Shown: positions 16,218-24,573, counted from the first letter of the stretch. The stretch is DNA of 31,134 nt from an uncultured Phocaeicola sp. (GCA_958434805.1 CAUBDX010000032.1:1-31134), one strand, 5' to 3'. The notes: generated from the letters alone by a model not told the origin. Translations and numbers: made by a program.

Positions 16218-17774
16218 ATGGGAAAGAACGCAGCGTATGCCGCACAATATGCGGAGGAAGCCAAAGAACAGATGCGGATGTATGGGATTCCTGCCTCCGT
16301 CATCTTGGCGCAAGCCATACTGGAGAGCAGCAACGGACAGAGCCAACTGTCGCGCGAATGCAACAACCACTTTGGCATCAAGGCTACGGCATCGTGGTTG
16401 AAGAATGGCGGAGAGTATGGAGTCTATACGGATGATAGGCCCAACGAGAAATTCTGTAAGTACAAAAGCGTGGGTGACAGTTATGAGCATCACTCGCAGT
16501 TCCTGAAGCAGAACAAGCGTTATGCGCAGTGCTTCACGCTGTCGCCTGACGACTACAAGGGATGGACGAAGGGCATTGAGCGTGCCGGCTATGCCACGGG
16601 CGGCGGTTATGCTGCAAGTCTGCAGCGCATCATTGAAGCCAACGGACTGGACAAGTATGACAGTGAGGTGATGGCTGAGATGCGGGCAGAAGGTCGGTCG
16701 TTCGGGGTGGAGAATAATCCTCGTAGAGAAATGCCTGCTGCCCATGTACCGCAGTCTGCCGGGTATTCCTTTCCTGTGGAGCGAGAGGAGTTTCTCTTCA
16801 TCACCTCGCCTTTCGGCAATCGCCAGGATCCGATGGATGCCACCAAGCAGCAGATGCACAAGGGCATTGACATCAAGACGAACCATGAGGCGGTGTTGGC
16901 CACGGAGAACGGCGGCAAGGTGGTGGCGGTGAACCATAATGCGAACACGGCAGGAGGGAAATCCGTCACCGTGGAATACAGCCGTGAGGATGGCAGCAAG
17001 GTGCAATGCTCCTACCTGCATCTGTCTGACATAGCAGTAAAGGTAGGTGACGTGGTTAATGCCAGTCAGAAGTTGGGGGTGTCGGGAAATACCGGCACCA
17101 GAACCACTGGCGAGCATCTGCATTTCGGAGTGAAGAGTGTATCGGCTGACGGCTCAAAAAGGGATATGGATCCAGCCGCTTATCTGGCAGAAATCGGACA
17201 GAAAGGCAACATCAAGCTACAGGCCCTGCATAACGGCAATGACCTGTTGGCAAAATACAAGAGCAATGCGCCACAGGAGCAGAAGGTTTCGTCGGAGGAC
17301 TGGATGAAGAAAATCCTTTCCTCGGAGGACAGCGGCGTGGGCATTTCGGGAACGAATGACCCTATACTCGACATGGCGATGACCACCTTCATGTCGCTGA
17401 TGATGTTGGCAGCGCAGATTGACAGCAATGATGAGGAACGACAAAAAGGACTTATCTCTGCCATGGCAGCCAACCGGCTCGTAGATTTGACCTCGCTTGT
17501 TCCAGGCATGAGGCAATGCACCATTACTGTGGGTGAGAACGGCAAGACTGTGCTTCATGCAGAGAGCGGTACGGTGAAGATTGACCGTGAACTGACCTCC
17601 TCGGAGATGAACCGCCTGTCGCTCATTTTGGGCAATGCCAATCTGTCGGAAGAAAGCAAACGGACGAAGATTGCGGGAATGGTGACAGGCATCGTGGCGA
17701 CACAGCAGGCTTCGCAGAACTTCGAGCAAGGGATGGAGGCTGAGAGTCAACAACAAAATCTGCAAAGGAAATGA
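16218..17774 (+). CDS. Glucosaminidase (GH73-like) plus M23 peptidase, bifunctional wall hydrolase
   Basis: A 518-residue protein with no classical signal peptide. Residues ~8-145 are a glucosaminidase/FlgJ-like domain: SVILAQAILESSNGQSQLS with catalytic Glu36, CNNHFGIKA, YKSVGDSYEHHSQFL and the YATGGGYAASLQRII motif. Residues ~185-325 form an intact M23 domain: SPFGNRQDP, MHKGIDIK (H214, D218), SYLHLS and GEHLHFG (H300, H302). The C-terminal ~190 residues are helical and unrecognised. Such two-domain hydrolases open the wall for transfer machinery by cutting both glycan and peptide strands. It starts 4 bp after the MutS-fusion gene and ends with an ATGA overlap onto a small membrane protein. 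Confidence 0.9.
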   Translation: MGKNAAYAAQYAEEAKEQMRMYGIPASVILAQAILESSNGQSQLSRECNNHFGIKATASWLKNGGEYGVYTDDRPNEKFCKYKSVGDSYEHHSQFLKQNKRYAQCFTLSPDDYKGWTKGIERAGYATGGGYAASLQRIIEANGLDKYDSEVMAEMRAEGRSFGVENNPRREMPAAHVPQSAGYSFPVEREEFLFITSPFGNRQDPMDATKQQMHKGIDIKTNHEAVLATENGGKVVAVNHNANTAGGKSVTVEYSREDGSKVQCSYLHLSDIAVKVGDVVNASQKLGVSGNTGTRTTGEHLHFGVKSVSADGSKRDMDPAAYLAEIGQKGNIKLQALHNGNDLLAKYKSNAPQEQKVSSEDWMKKILSSEDSGVGISGTNDPILDMAMTTFMSLMMLAAQIDSNDEERQKGLISAMAANRLVDLTSLVPGMRQCTITVGENGKTVLHAESGTVKIDRELTSSEMNRLSLILGNANLSEESKRTKIAGMVTGIVATQQASQNFEQGMEAESQQQNLQRK

Positions 17775-17953
17775 AAAGGATAGCAAGTCATCTGTGTACA
17801 TTGCTGGTGGGTATGGTAGCTGTGGCAGGACACTTCATGCTTACCCAATGGCTTTTCGGTCAGACCGTGGCCATCATCTATCTCGGCTTCCAACTTATCA
17901 TAGCAGCGTGGATAGTCTATGAACTGATACGTGCGCTAGTATATGATGATTGA
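17771..17953 (+). CDS. Small two-TM membrane protein (paralogue of 1161-1349)
   Basis: A 60-residue protein starting in an ATGA overlap with the wall-hydrolase gene. It has two hydrophobic helices (about residues 6-28 and 31-50) and a short acidic tail. Aligned to the 1161 protein it shares M.RI.S, AGxFML, W, AI and W.VYE. Both are placed directly after a peptidoglycan-related gene with the same overlap. Holin-like export or anchoring of the hydrolase is conceivable but unproven. Confidence 0.7.
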   Translation: MKRIASHLCTLLVGMVAVAGHFMLTQWLFGQTVAIIYLGFQLIIAAWIVYELIRALVYDD

Positions 17954-18025
17954 AAAGAGATTATTGTCATTGCTAAGACATTTCACTTGGACGATGGATA
18001 TGTATAATTCAAATAGTATCGAGCA

Positions 18026-18631
18026 ATGATCAAATGTAATGTAACAGTGTGCGGAACGGTCAGCAAGGCTGCGACCTGCCGCACGAACAAGGAGGGCAAG
18101 GCATTCGTGAGCTTTGCCATGAACGTAGTCATTCCAGCGAAGAGCGGGATTAACAAGACCATCGAGGTGTCGGTCATCAAAGATGGGACACTGACGGAGG
18201 TGGGCAGCTGCAACATCGGCGAACGCATTGAGGTAGCCGGTGTATTGGTACCAAGAAAATGGGGCGATGTCCTTTATTTCAACCTGTCGGCAAGCAGCAT
18301 CAGCCACCAGCCTGACGAGGCAGAGGACTGCATCAAGGGCGTGATGGAGTTCCGCGGCAAGGTGGGCAAGAGCATTGAGGACAAGACGGACAAGAATGGT
18401 GTGCCGTACTGCCAGTTCTCCGCTTTCAGCGCAGAGAAAGTACAGGACGGATTTGAATACATCTGGGTAAGTTTCTTCCTATTCGATGGCAAATGCGAGG
18501 CATGGCTGCAACCAGGCGTGAAAGCGAACATCAAAGGGGCATTGTCTGTCAGTGTCTTCAATGACAAACTGGACTTCTCCTGCCGAGTGTCTGAAATGAG
18601 CGAATATGTTCCGCAGCCCTATAATGGTTAA
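18026..18631 (+). CDS. SSB-like protein with two OB-fold repeats
   Basis: A 201-residue protein. Residues ~1-95 look like a single-stranded DNA-binding OB fold (VTVCGTVSKAATCRTNKEGK, AFVSFAMNVVIP, IGERIEVAGVLVPR). Residues ~100-195 repeat the pattern (GVMEFRGKVGKSIEDKTDKN, YCQFSAFSAEKV, PGVKANIKGALSVSVFNDKL). The acidic C-terminal tip found in housekeeping SSBs is absent. It is probably an element-encoded ssDNA-binding protein. The ArdC gene follows 6 bp after its stop. Confidence 0.75.
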   Translation: MIKCNVTVCGTVSKAATCRTNKEGKAFVSFAMNVVIPAKSGINKTIEVSVIKDGTLTEVGSCNIGERIEVAGVLVPRKWGDVLYFNLSASSISHQPDEAEDCIKGVMEFRGKVGKSIEDKTDKNGVPYCQFSAFSAEKVQDGFEYIWVSFFLFDGKCEAWLQPGVKANIKGALSVSVFNDKLDFSCRVSEMSEYVPQPYNG

Positions 18632-18637
18632 TTGACT

Positions 18638-20560
18638 ATGGGAAAGCCTTATGCTAAGGAAGGTCCGAGTGCCGAAGACAAGGCACTCGACCTGTTTGCC
18701 GATATGATGATTGAGCGTATTCAGTCGCTGTCGGGCAAAGACGGATGGAAAAAGCCCTGGTTTACTGAAGGTGCGTTGCAATGGCCGAAAAACCTGAACG
18801 GACGAGAATATAATGGCATGAACGCTATGATGTTGCTCCTGCATTGCGAGAAGGAGGGTTACAAGATTCCTCGCTTCTGTACCTTCGACCGCATACAGCA
18901 GTTTAACAAAACTGGCAAGAAAGACGAGGAACAGAAGCCCCGTGTGTCAGTACTGAAAGGTGAGCATTCTTTCCCCGTGATGCTCACCACGTTTACGGTG
19001 GTCAATAAGGAAACAAAGGAACACATCAAGTGGGAGGACTACAAACTGCTCTCTCAGGAAGAGCGCGAAAAGTACAATGTATATCCAAAGCTTCAGACTT
19101 ACCATGTCTTCAATGTGGCGCAGACCAACCTGAAGGAGGTCAGACCAGAGTTTTGGGAGAAACTGGAACAGGAATACTCGATGCCCAAGGTAGAGAAGGA
19201 CGAGCAGTTTGCCTTTGAACCCGTGGATAGGATGATAGCGGACAACCGTTGGATATGTCCCATCAAACCGATGTTCGGTGATTCCGCCTATTTCTCCATC
19301 AGCAAGAATGAGATTGTGATGCCTGAGAAAAGGCAGTTCAAGGATGGGGAGTCTTTCTACTCGAACCTTTTCCACGAGATGGGACACTCCACGGGTGCGG
19401 AGGGACAGTTAGACCGCATCAAGCCCGCTACCTTCGGCTCGGCAGAGTATGCACGCGAGGAACTGGTGGCAGAACTGACGGCTGCGCTGACCGCTCAGCG
19501 GTATGGCATGACAAAGCATCTGAAAGGAGATTCGGCTGCCTATTTGAAGTCTTGGCTGGATTCGCTGAAGGAGTCGCCGCAGTTCATCAAGACCACGCTA
19601 CTCGATGTGAAAAAAGCTACCTCAATGCTCACGCAGCATATCGACAAGATTGCTATGGAGATAGACCAGGAGAAAAAGGCTGAGCAGGAAAACGGGCAAG
19701 GGAAAAGTTATCTATCCATAGATGACGGCGACCATGCAGTCTTGGCATATAATGGTTCTGCTGTATATATCCAGCATCATGAGAAGGAGGACTCTGTAAA
19801 GATTGCTGTGCCGACGAGTAACGGTCTGGAAGTGAAACTCTCTGTTCCTTACGACCACGGCAAAGACCTTGACACCAATTATCAGGAGGCTTTTGCCCAG
19901 TACAAAAGCCTGACAGAGCCTTCACAATCGAAAGAAAACGTCTATTATGCCTCCATCGCCTATCTCCAATCAACGGATGACACATCGGAACTGGATAAGC
20001 TAAAGGAGAAAGGTGACTATCAAGGACTGCTGACGCTTGCCAAGGAATACTATGACGGGAACGGCATGGACGAGGAGCAGACCTACAGGAAGCCGTGCCA
20101 GAACAGAGGCGATGACCTGCTAATAGAGGACAAGGACTTTGCAGTGGTCTATAACGGGAGTGTCGGCGGTACGTATGAGGTGTTCCTGAAGCATACGGAG
20201 CAAGAAGTGCGTGACCATATCACTCGCTATGGCATAGGACGTGCCAGTGAGGACGTGAAGGCTGTGGCGAGGGAGATGACCGCCGAAGAGTTTTCGGAAT
20301 TGGCGCAGCGAAAAATGCCGATATTCCAAATGCCGAATGGTGGTTTGCTGAACCTGCAATATAACAAGGATAAGGATAGCCTGGATGTGGGGACTGTGAC
20401 CAATGCAGGACTCTCTGTGAAGCATACCTTCCCTTTCAGCCACAACCATTCTATGGACGCAAACATCAGCTCTGCGTATGAGCAACTGCTTGACATGGAG
20501 GAGTACCAGAAGGAAGAGGTACAAGAGGAGCACGTTGCCAAGTCCGCTTTCCGAAGATGA
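18638..20560 (+). CDS. ArdC-family antirestriction protein with intact metalloprotease motif
   Basis: From ATG 18638 (a TTG at 18632 is also in frame) the protein has 640 residues. The N-terminal ssDNA-binding domain (WKKPWFTEGALQWPKNLNGR, YNGMNAMMLLLHCE) and SprT-like protease domain are typical of ArdC/DUF1738 proteins. FHEMGHSTGAEGQLDR near residues 245-260 gives a full HExxH, and REELVAELTAAL supplies the third ligand region. The C-terminal ~280 residues contain two similar copies of a small domain (AVLAYNGSAVYIQHHEKEDS and a later LLNLQYNKDKDSLDVGTVTN). ArdC proteins protect incoming DNA from restriction. This copy contrasts with the protease-dead homologue at 13757. A strong terminator follows. 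Confidence 0.85.
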   Translation: MGKPYAKEGPSAEDKALDLFADMMIERIQSLSGKDGWKKPWFTEGALQWPKNLNGREYNGMNAMMLLLHCEKEGYKIPRFCTFDRIQQFNKTGKKDEEQKPRVSVLKGEHSFPVMLTTFTVVNKETKEHIKWEDYKLLSQEEREKYNVYPKLQTYHVFNVAQTNLKEVRPEFWEKLEQEYSMPKVEKDEQFAFEPVDRMIADNRWICPIKPMFGDSAYFSISKNEIVMPEKRQFKDGESFYSNLFHEMGHSTGAEGQLDRIKPATFGSAEYAREELVAELTAALTAQRYGMTKHLKGDSAAYLKSWLDSLKESPQFIKTTLLDVKKATSMLTQHIDKIAMEIDQEKKAEQENGQGKSYLSIDDGDHAVLAYNGSAVYIQHHEKEDSVKIAVPTSNGLEVKLSVPYDHGKDLDTNYQEAFAQYKSLTEPSQSKENVYYASIAYLQSTDDTSELDKLKEKGDYQGLLTLAKEYYDGNGMDEEQTYRKPCQNRGDDLLIEDKDFAVVYNGSVGGTYEVFLKHTEQEVRDHITRYGIGRASEDVKAVAREMTAEEFSELAQRKMPIFQMPNGGLLNLQYNKDKDSLDVGTVTNAGLSVKHTFPFSHNHSMDANISSAYEQLLDMEEYQKEEVQEEHVAKSAFRR

Positions 20561-20622
20561 GAGTAGTATCGTAGTATATACTAATCGTAGGCTTTACTAC
20601 TCATAGTAGGTACTAACAATAG

Positions 20623-20654
20623 TCAGCCGCAAGGAGTAATGTCCCTGCGGCTGA
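20623..20654. terminator. Bidirectional terminator between convergent genes
   Basis: A 9-bp GC-rich stem, T+CAGCCGCA (20623-20631) with TGCGGCTG+A (20646-20654), is followed by TTTAATTT. It sits between the end of the ArdC gene and the end of the DUF2958 gene on the opposite strand. Confidence 0.8.
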
Positions 20655-20666
20655 TTTAATTTGGGG

Positions 20667-21032
20667 TCATTCCATATTATGAAGGAATGCTTGTAAATCC
20701 TCGTCTGGAATGCTCTTCAGTTTCACCGGCTTGAAGCCGTCCAACTGCTCCACTTGAAATATCTCGTCCACTCCATATTTGGAGCCATCCACCTTTACGC
20801 TCTCCATTTCATTGACGGAGGTATAGCCATACTCCGTTTCATGCAGACCGCATACGATGGTGAACAACGTGGTGTCGTTACCTTCCGGCTGTCCTTCAAG
20901 TACGAACCAACGGACGTGTCCGATGAAGAATATTGCCACACAAACGGCATCCTTGCCTTTGCCGTCCTGTGAATACAGAGGATAGGATTTCAGTATCTCC
21001 TCCAATACGGGTGTAATCAATCTGCTTGCCAT
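20667..21032 (-). CDS. DUF2958-family protein
   Basis: The start at ATG 21032 (after TGACT) gives 121 residues; a TTG 6 bp upstream is less likely. The sequence RLITPVLEEILKSYPLYSQD, AVCVAIFFIG, WFVLEGQPEG and LFTIVCGLHETEYGYTSVNE follows the DUF2958 pattern (LITPEL...PLYAQE...KFF...W...EGD...FGLVDG). The family is common on plasmids and integrated elements, and its function is not established. It is coupled to the upstream gene, whose stop ends 2 bp before this ATG. Confidence 0.85.
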   Translation of the reverse strand: MASRLITPVLEEILKSYPLYSQDGKGKDAVCVAIFFIGHVRWFVLEGQPEGNDTTLFTIVCGLHETEYGYTSVNEMESVKVDGSKYGVDEIFQVEQLDGFKPVKLKSIPDEDLQAFLHNME

Positions 21033-21034
21033 AG

Positions 21035-21328
21035 TCAATCGTTGTTAAGTGTTCTGTAATACATTCTGTTCTCTACAAGGTGTTCGATGGCCTCTGCTGC
21101 CAATCGGCACACCCACTCGTCACGCTGGTCATAACGACCTTTTTGATAGTCGTTGGCAAGGCGTTCCAAGAAGGCAAACACCACCTTGCCCTTTTCGTTG
21201 ATAAGATAGCGATGGTCATCTGCAAGGGCATTGCCTACCTTGGCGGCTGACCCCATCTGACCGTTTACGAACCGTGAGAAGCACTCGACAAATGCCTGCT
21301 CGTTTTCTGATAATCTGTGTAATTCCAT
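21035..21328 (-). CDS. Small element protein of unknown function
   Basis: From ATG 21328 the protein has 97 residues (MELHRLSENEQAFVECFSRF). It is helical and soluble, with no signal peptide. A conserved-looking C-terminal half (DEWVCRLAAEAIEHLVENRM) suggests a small helical domain. It directly precedes the DUF2958 gene in the same minus-strand operon. No family recognised. Confidence 0.65.
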   Translation of the reverse strand: MELHRLSENEQAFVECFSRFVNGQMGSAAKVGNALADDHRYLINEKGKVVFAFLERLANDYQKGRYDQRDEWVCRLAAEAIEHLVENRMYYRTLNND

Positions 21329-21339
21329 ACGCAAAGAAA

Positions 21340-21417
21340 TTATTTGTTCAACTTGTTTTTCTTCCCTCCTTTTGAAGCCTTTCGGCTCCTCTTGTCGGGA
21401 ACTGATTTTTCGTGCAT
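21340..21417 (-). CDS. Possible basic micro-protein (25 residues)
   Basis: ATG 21417 opens a 25-codon frame rich in Lys and Arg (MHEKSVPDKRSRKASKGGKK), 11 bp upstream of the 97-residue gene. The basic composition is not random-looking and the position fits the operon, but such a short frame can occur by chance. It could be a leader peptide. No homologue known to me. Confidence 0.25.
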   Translation of the reverse strand: MHEKSVPDKRSRKASKGGKKNKLNK

Positions 21418-21558
21418 CAAAAGACTGCGGAATGAGGGCGATAAGGCAAGAAAACAGACGGAGGAGTTAATGAAATACCCAAATCTTTGATTTGCGGAAA
21501 GCTGTCGTTCAGTCCTCTGCCTGTTAGCATGGCGGTACTTGACCATTCGCCCGGGCAG

Positions 21559-21566
21559 TAACTTTG
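21559..21566 (+). promoter_or_regulatory. -7 box in the divergent intergenic region
   Basis: TAACTTTG, a perfect -7 box on the plus strand, lies in the 305-bp gap 21418-21722. Transcription would begin near 21573, just before the ATG of the 30-codon frame at 21576. Confidence 0.45.
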
Positions 21567-21575
21567 CAAAGAAAA

Positions 21576-21668
21576 ATGGGCATCGGCAAGTGGAATAGAC
21601 ACTACAAAACAGGAAAATCATTGATTTTTAGTGCATTTTTCTTTATTTCTTTCTTTGATTTAGGATAA
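21576..21668 (+). CDS. Possible hydrophobic micro-protein (30 residues)
   Basis: A 30-codon frame (begins MGIGKWNRHYKTGKSLIFSA, ends FDLG) with a basic N terminus and a phenylalanine-rich hydrophobic segment, like a single TM. It is preceded by a good -7 box at 21559. It could be a small membrane peptide, but the leader would be only a few bases and no relative is known to me. Confidence 0.3.
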   Translation: MGIGKWNRHYKTGKSLIFSAFFFISFFDLG

Positions 21669-21708
21669 AATATATAACTTTGCCTCCGAAAAAGTGTCAC
21701 AAGTGACA
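21654..21708 (+). promoter_or_regulatory. Promoter and palindrome before the AAA ATPase gene
   Basis: TTTG at 21654-21657 and TAACTTTG at 21675-21682 form a plausible -33/-7 pair (17-nt spacing). Just downstream, TGTCAC (21695-21700) and GTGACA (21703-21708) form a 6-bp palindrome with a 2-nt centre, followed by GTTTTT. It lies in the 5' leader, where a repressor or attenuator would act. Confidence 0.55.
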
Positions 21709-21722
21709 GTTTTTCGTAAAAT

Positions 21723-22985
21723 ATGATAGTAAACAGATATAGATACATAGAACAGTTGAGCCGTTCAAAGAACAACGGGCTCATAAAGATAATCACAGGA
21801 TTGCGACGTTCAGGCAAGTCGTTCCTTCTGAAGAAACTCTTTCATCAGCATCTATTGGATGAGGGCGTGAGAGAAGACCATATTCTCGTCATCGACATGG
21901 AGAGTAGGAAGAACAGAGAGTTCAAGAACCCGGACTACCTGTTGGACTGGGTGGAAAAGATGATGATTGACTATGAGACTTATTATATCATCATCGACGA
22001 GGTGCAGGAGGTGGAAGACTTTGTAGAGGTGCTCTCTTCCTTGTCAGTTACCGAAGGGGCGGATGTGTATGTCACAGGCTCCAACTCGCGTTTCCTGTCC
22101 TCTGACCTGGTGACGGAATTCCGAGGCAGAGGTGACGAGATACATGTGTGGCCACTATCCTTCAAGGAGTTCATGACGGTGTATGATGGTTCGAAAGAAG
22201 ACGGTTGGGCTGAATACAGACTGTACGGAGGTTTGCCGCAACTACTTACACAGGTTGGGGATGAGAAGAAGGCTGATTTCCTGCGTCGCCTTTATCGCAC
22301 GGTATATCTACGTGACATCTACGAGCGGAACAACATAGAACTGAGACCTGAATTTGAAGAATTGTCGAAGACCGTAGCATCCAGTATAGGAGCACCTGTC
22401 AATGCACTGAATATAGCCAATACGTTCAAGTCCGTAAGCAATGTGCAGAGCATAACCGACAAGACAGTGTCGGCTTATCTGGAATATATGCAGGATGCTT
22501 TCCTTATCGAAAAATCCGAAAGGTTCGACATCAAAGGACGGAAATACATAGGTTCGTTGTCCAAGTATTATTATCAGGACGTAGGTCTGAGGAATGCTAT
22601 TCTGTCGTTCCGTCAGAGCGAGCCGACACATATCATGGAGAACGTCATCTACAATGAGATGCGTATGCGAGGATGGCTCGTGGATGTGGGTAACGTCTAT
22701 CATCGAGTGAGGAATACGGAAGGAAAGCAGCAGAGGGTGACATTGGAAGTGGATTTTGTCTGCAACAAAGGGAGCGAGCGGATCTACATCCAGTCGGCGT
22801 GGCGTATGCCCGATGCAGAAAAGATGGAACAGGAGAAACGGTCGTTGCGTCTTGTAGATGACTCTTTCCGCAAACTGCTGATCGTGGGAGAACATACCAA
22901 GCAGTGGAGCGACGAAAACGGCATACAGATAATGAGTATATATGACTTCCTGCTTGACTGGTCAAGTACTGAGAAACACGGATAA
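21723..22985 (+). CDS. AAA_14 / DUF4143-family ATPase
   Basis: A 420-residue protein. Walker A GLRRSGKS lies at residues 26-33 and Walker B YYIIIDE at ~87-93, with a TGSNSRFLSSDL sensor-type motif and FRGRGDEIHVWPLSFKEF, as in archaeal-type AAA_14 ATPases. The C-terminal half (ENVIYNEMRMRGW; VTLEVDFVCNKG, with the ExDF nuclease-like core) matches DUF4143. Such proteins are frequent single-gene cargo in Bacteroidetes. Their role is unproven; a regulatory or defence-like ATPase has been suggested by context. The gene has its own promoter and terminator, so it is a stand-alone unit inserted between the two operons. Confidence 0.9.
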   Translation: MIVNRYRYIEQLSRSKNNGLIKIITGLRRSGKSFLLKKLFHQHLLDEGVREDHILVIDMESRKNREFKNPDYLLDWVEKMMIDYETYYIIIDEVQEVEDFVEVLSSLSVTEGADVYVTGSNSRFLSSDLVTEFRGRGDEIHVWPLSFKEFMTVYDGSKEDGWAEYRLYGGLPQLLTQVGDEKKADFLRRLYRTVYLRDIYERNNIELRPEFEELSKTVASSIGAPVNALNIANTFKSVSNVQSITDKTVSAYLEYMQDAFLIEKSERFDIKGRKYIGSLSKYYYQDVGLRNAILSFRQSEPTHIMENVIYNEMRMRGWLVDVGNVYHRVRNTEGKQQRVTLEVDFVCNKGSERIYIQSAWRMPDAEKMEQEKRSLRLVDDSFRKLLIVGEHTKQWSDENGIQIMSIYDFLLDWSSTEKHG

Positions 22986-23030
22986 AAAAAAGATATGCGC
23001 ATAGAATATGCGTTAATACATATATGATTA

Positions 23031-23065
23031 AGGGAGGGCCTATCCATCACGGACAAGCCCTCCCT
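23031..23065. terminator. Terminator after the AAA ATPase / OmpA genes
   Basis: AGGGAGGGC (23031-23039) pairs perfectly with GCCCTCCCT (23057-23065), followed by TTCTAAAATTTAT. It separates the convergent ATPase gene and OmpA gene and probably acts in the plus direction. Confidence 0.75.
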
Positions 23066-23125
23066 TTCTAAAATTTATCAATGAAAAAAAAGTTTTAGTG
23101 CTCTTGTTCGGAGCTGTATGTCTGG

Positions 23126-24532
23126 CTATAGATACAGCAGGATTCTGGTATGGCGGTTCGCCTCATTGGGCGAGTAATCGTCAATGCCGCCATCGAAAAT
23201 CTGAGAGATGGTGCCATTTTCCATACCACGTTTCATCAGTTCCTCTGCAATGAATCTGGCACGGGAACGGCTGAGGTTATCATTGATGGCTTCACTGCCT
23301 GTGGCACTGTCGGCAGCGCCGATGACCTTAACTTTCAAGCCATATTTCTTGGCGATGCGTGCTACTTCGTCGAGATTGACGAGCTGTGACCTGTTGAGCA
23401 ACCTGTCAGTGCCAAGTTCAAAGAAGAAATAGATGGGCGCACCTATGCAAGCCTTTCCTGAGTGGATGAGCGATAGGTAATCGTCTTCCGGCTCACCTTC
23501 AGCATTGCCATATTCTTCTGTACAAGAGGCGGACTCCATGACCTTTGTCTTTTGACCATTACCATACTTGTCTCTCATTCTTGCACGCAGCGAGTTGAGA
23601 CCGCTGTAGTCGTTTCGAGGATAGCCATTTGTGACGGAAGAAGCGGCATCGTCAGAAAAGAGGTGGCCGTACTTGTCCAGAAGTCCCTCGATGGCAAGAA
23701 TCTTGCGCAGCTGCTCCAGAGTCTGACAATCTCGATCGTGCTGGGCGTGATAGCGGCTGTTGCTGTCAGAAAGGGATGAGGCGTATGCCGAAAGCCATTC
23801 GTTCTGTGCGATGTACGGGCGAGCGTCTATCACTCGCTTCCAGCCAGTCTTGCCGATGCGGACAGAGAGGCCGAGGGATGCGGACAGCAGATGGTCGCCA
23901 AGGCGGTGTGCCTTGCCATAGCCGTCAAAATCCTGCATGGTGGTCATGTTGCCTATCTCTGCCGTAACAGCAATGCGTGGGGAGAGATGATACTGCCCCT
24001 GTATGCCGTAGGAAATGGCAAAGGGCTTGTGGGCATTCACCTTGTTGTGCAGCATACCCACGCCCACGTATGGAATGACACTCCATCTGGCAAGAGTGTG
24101 TACATCGTCCTTGTAGAGGTTGCCGAGGACATTCCACATGAAATCAGCACGCAGGTACTGGTAGTCCTGCGAGGAGTTGTTGCAGTCGTTGAACTGCATA
24201 CCGCCATAGTTCAGACGACCGCCGACGGAAGGTGTGAACCATTTGCCGATCGACACGGAGAATGCCGGTTTCATGCGACCGAATAGGTCGTTGCATCCGA
24301 GCGGTTTGCCGAGGAAGACCGTAGTTCCTCCTGCCGCTTGGACAAACCAGTTGTCCGTCCATGGCGAAGCTACCAATGCCCCTTTCATGTAGGAAGGTTT
24401 AAGCGGACGAAGCATACCGTCTGCCGAAAGTCTGCATACAACGGTGGTGGTGTCCGCCGTGCGGTGATAGTCTTTGGCTTGCGCACCCAATGAAAGGGCG
24501 AAGCCAAGGGATAGAATAAGTATTTTTCTCAT
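23126..24532 (-). CDS. OmpA-family outer-membrane protein
   Basis: From ATG 24532 the protein has 468 residues with a signal peptide (MRKILILSLGFALSLGAQA). The central part alternates short amphipathic strands (NWFVQAAGGTTVFLG, KPAFSVSIGKWFTPSVGGRL, ISYGIQGQYHLSPRIAVTAE), typical of a beta-barrel. The C-terminal ~135 residues carry an OmpA-like peptidoglycan-binding domain (VIGAADSATGSEAINDNLSR, ARFIAEELMKRGM, HTRILLYL). It ends the minus-strand operon directly downstream of the MobV relaxase, so a surface role in mating contact or exclusion is possible (inference). Confidence 0.85.
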   Translation of the reverse strand: MRKILILSLGFALSLGAQAKDYHRTADTTTVVCRLSADGMLRPLKPSYMKGALVASPWTDNWFVQAAGGTTVFLGKPLGCNDLFGRMKPAFSVSIGKWFTPSVGGRLNYGGMQFNDCNNSSQDYQYLRADFMWNVLGNLYKDDVHTLARWSVIPYVGVGMLHNKVNAHKPFAISYGIQGQYHLSPRIAVTAEIGNMTTMQDFDGYGKAHRLGDHLLSASLGLSVRIGKTGWKRVIDARPYIAQNEWLSAYASSLSDSNSRYHAQHDRDCQTLEQLRKILAIEGLLDKYGHLFSDDAASSVTNGYPRNDYSGLNSLRARMRDKYGNGQKTKVMESASCTEEYGNAEGEPEDDYLSLIHSGKACIGAPIYFFFELGTDRLLNRSQLVNLDEVARIAKKYGLKVKVIGAADSATGSEAINDNLSRSRARFIAEELMKRGMENGTISQIFDGGIDDYSPNEANRHTRILLYL

Positions 24533-24539
24533 GTTGTTC

Positions 24540-24573
24540 AATTTAATCTGGTGAATACTATAACAGGTGATAC
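24540..24573 (-). promoter_or_regulatory. Repeated 5' leader element, copy 1
   Basis: On the minus strand the bases before the OmpA start read TATCACCTGT followed by AGTATTCACCA and ATTAAATTGAA. The same pieces precede the gene at 26247-27131 (27132-27209), where about 36 extra bases separate them. Repeated translation-initiation leaders of this kind may set expression level in Bacteroidetes, which lack strong Shine-Dalgarno sites. Confidence 0.4.

Noticed and set aside
16122..17123. 333-codon open frame on the minus strand
   Set aside because: It lies antisense to the glucosaminidase-M23 gene, whose catalytic motifs prove the plus-strand frame is real.
21340..21621. 93-codon minus-strand frame
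   Set aside because: Only the last 25 codons have plausible composition; the upstream part looks random and crosses the promoter region of the ATPase gene.
23081..23125. Possible signal-peptide gene start (ATG then A8) after the ATPase terminator
   Set aside because: With the A8 as given the frame stops after five codons. One more A would give a signal-like peptide, but nothing downstream supports a gene and it overlaps the OmpA gene antisense.
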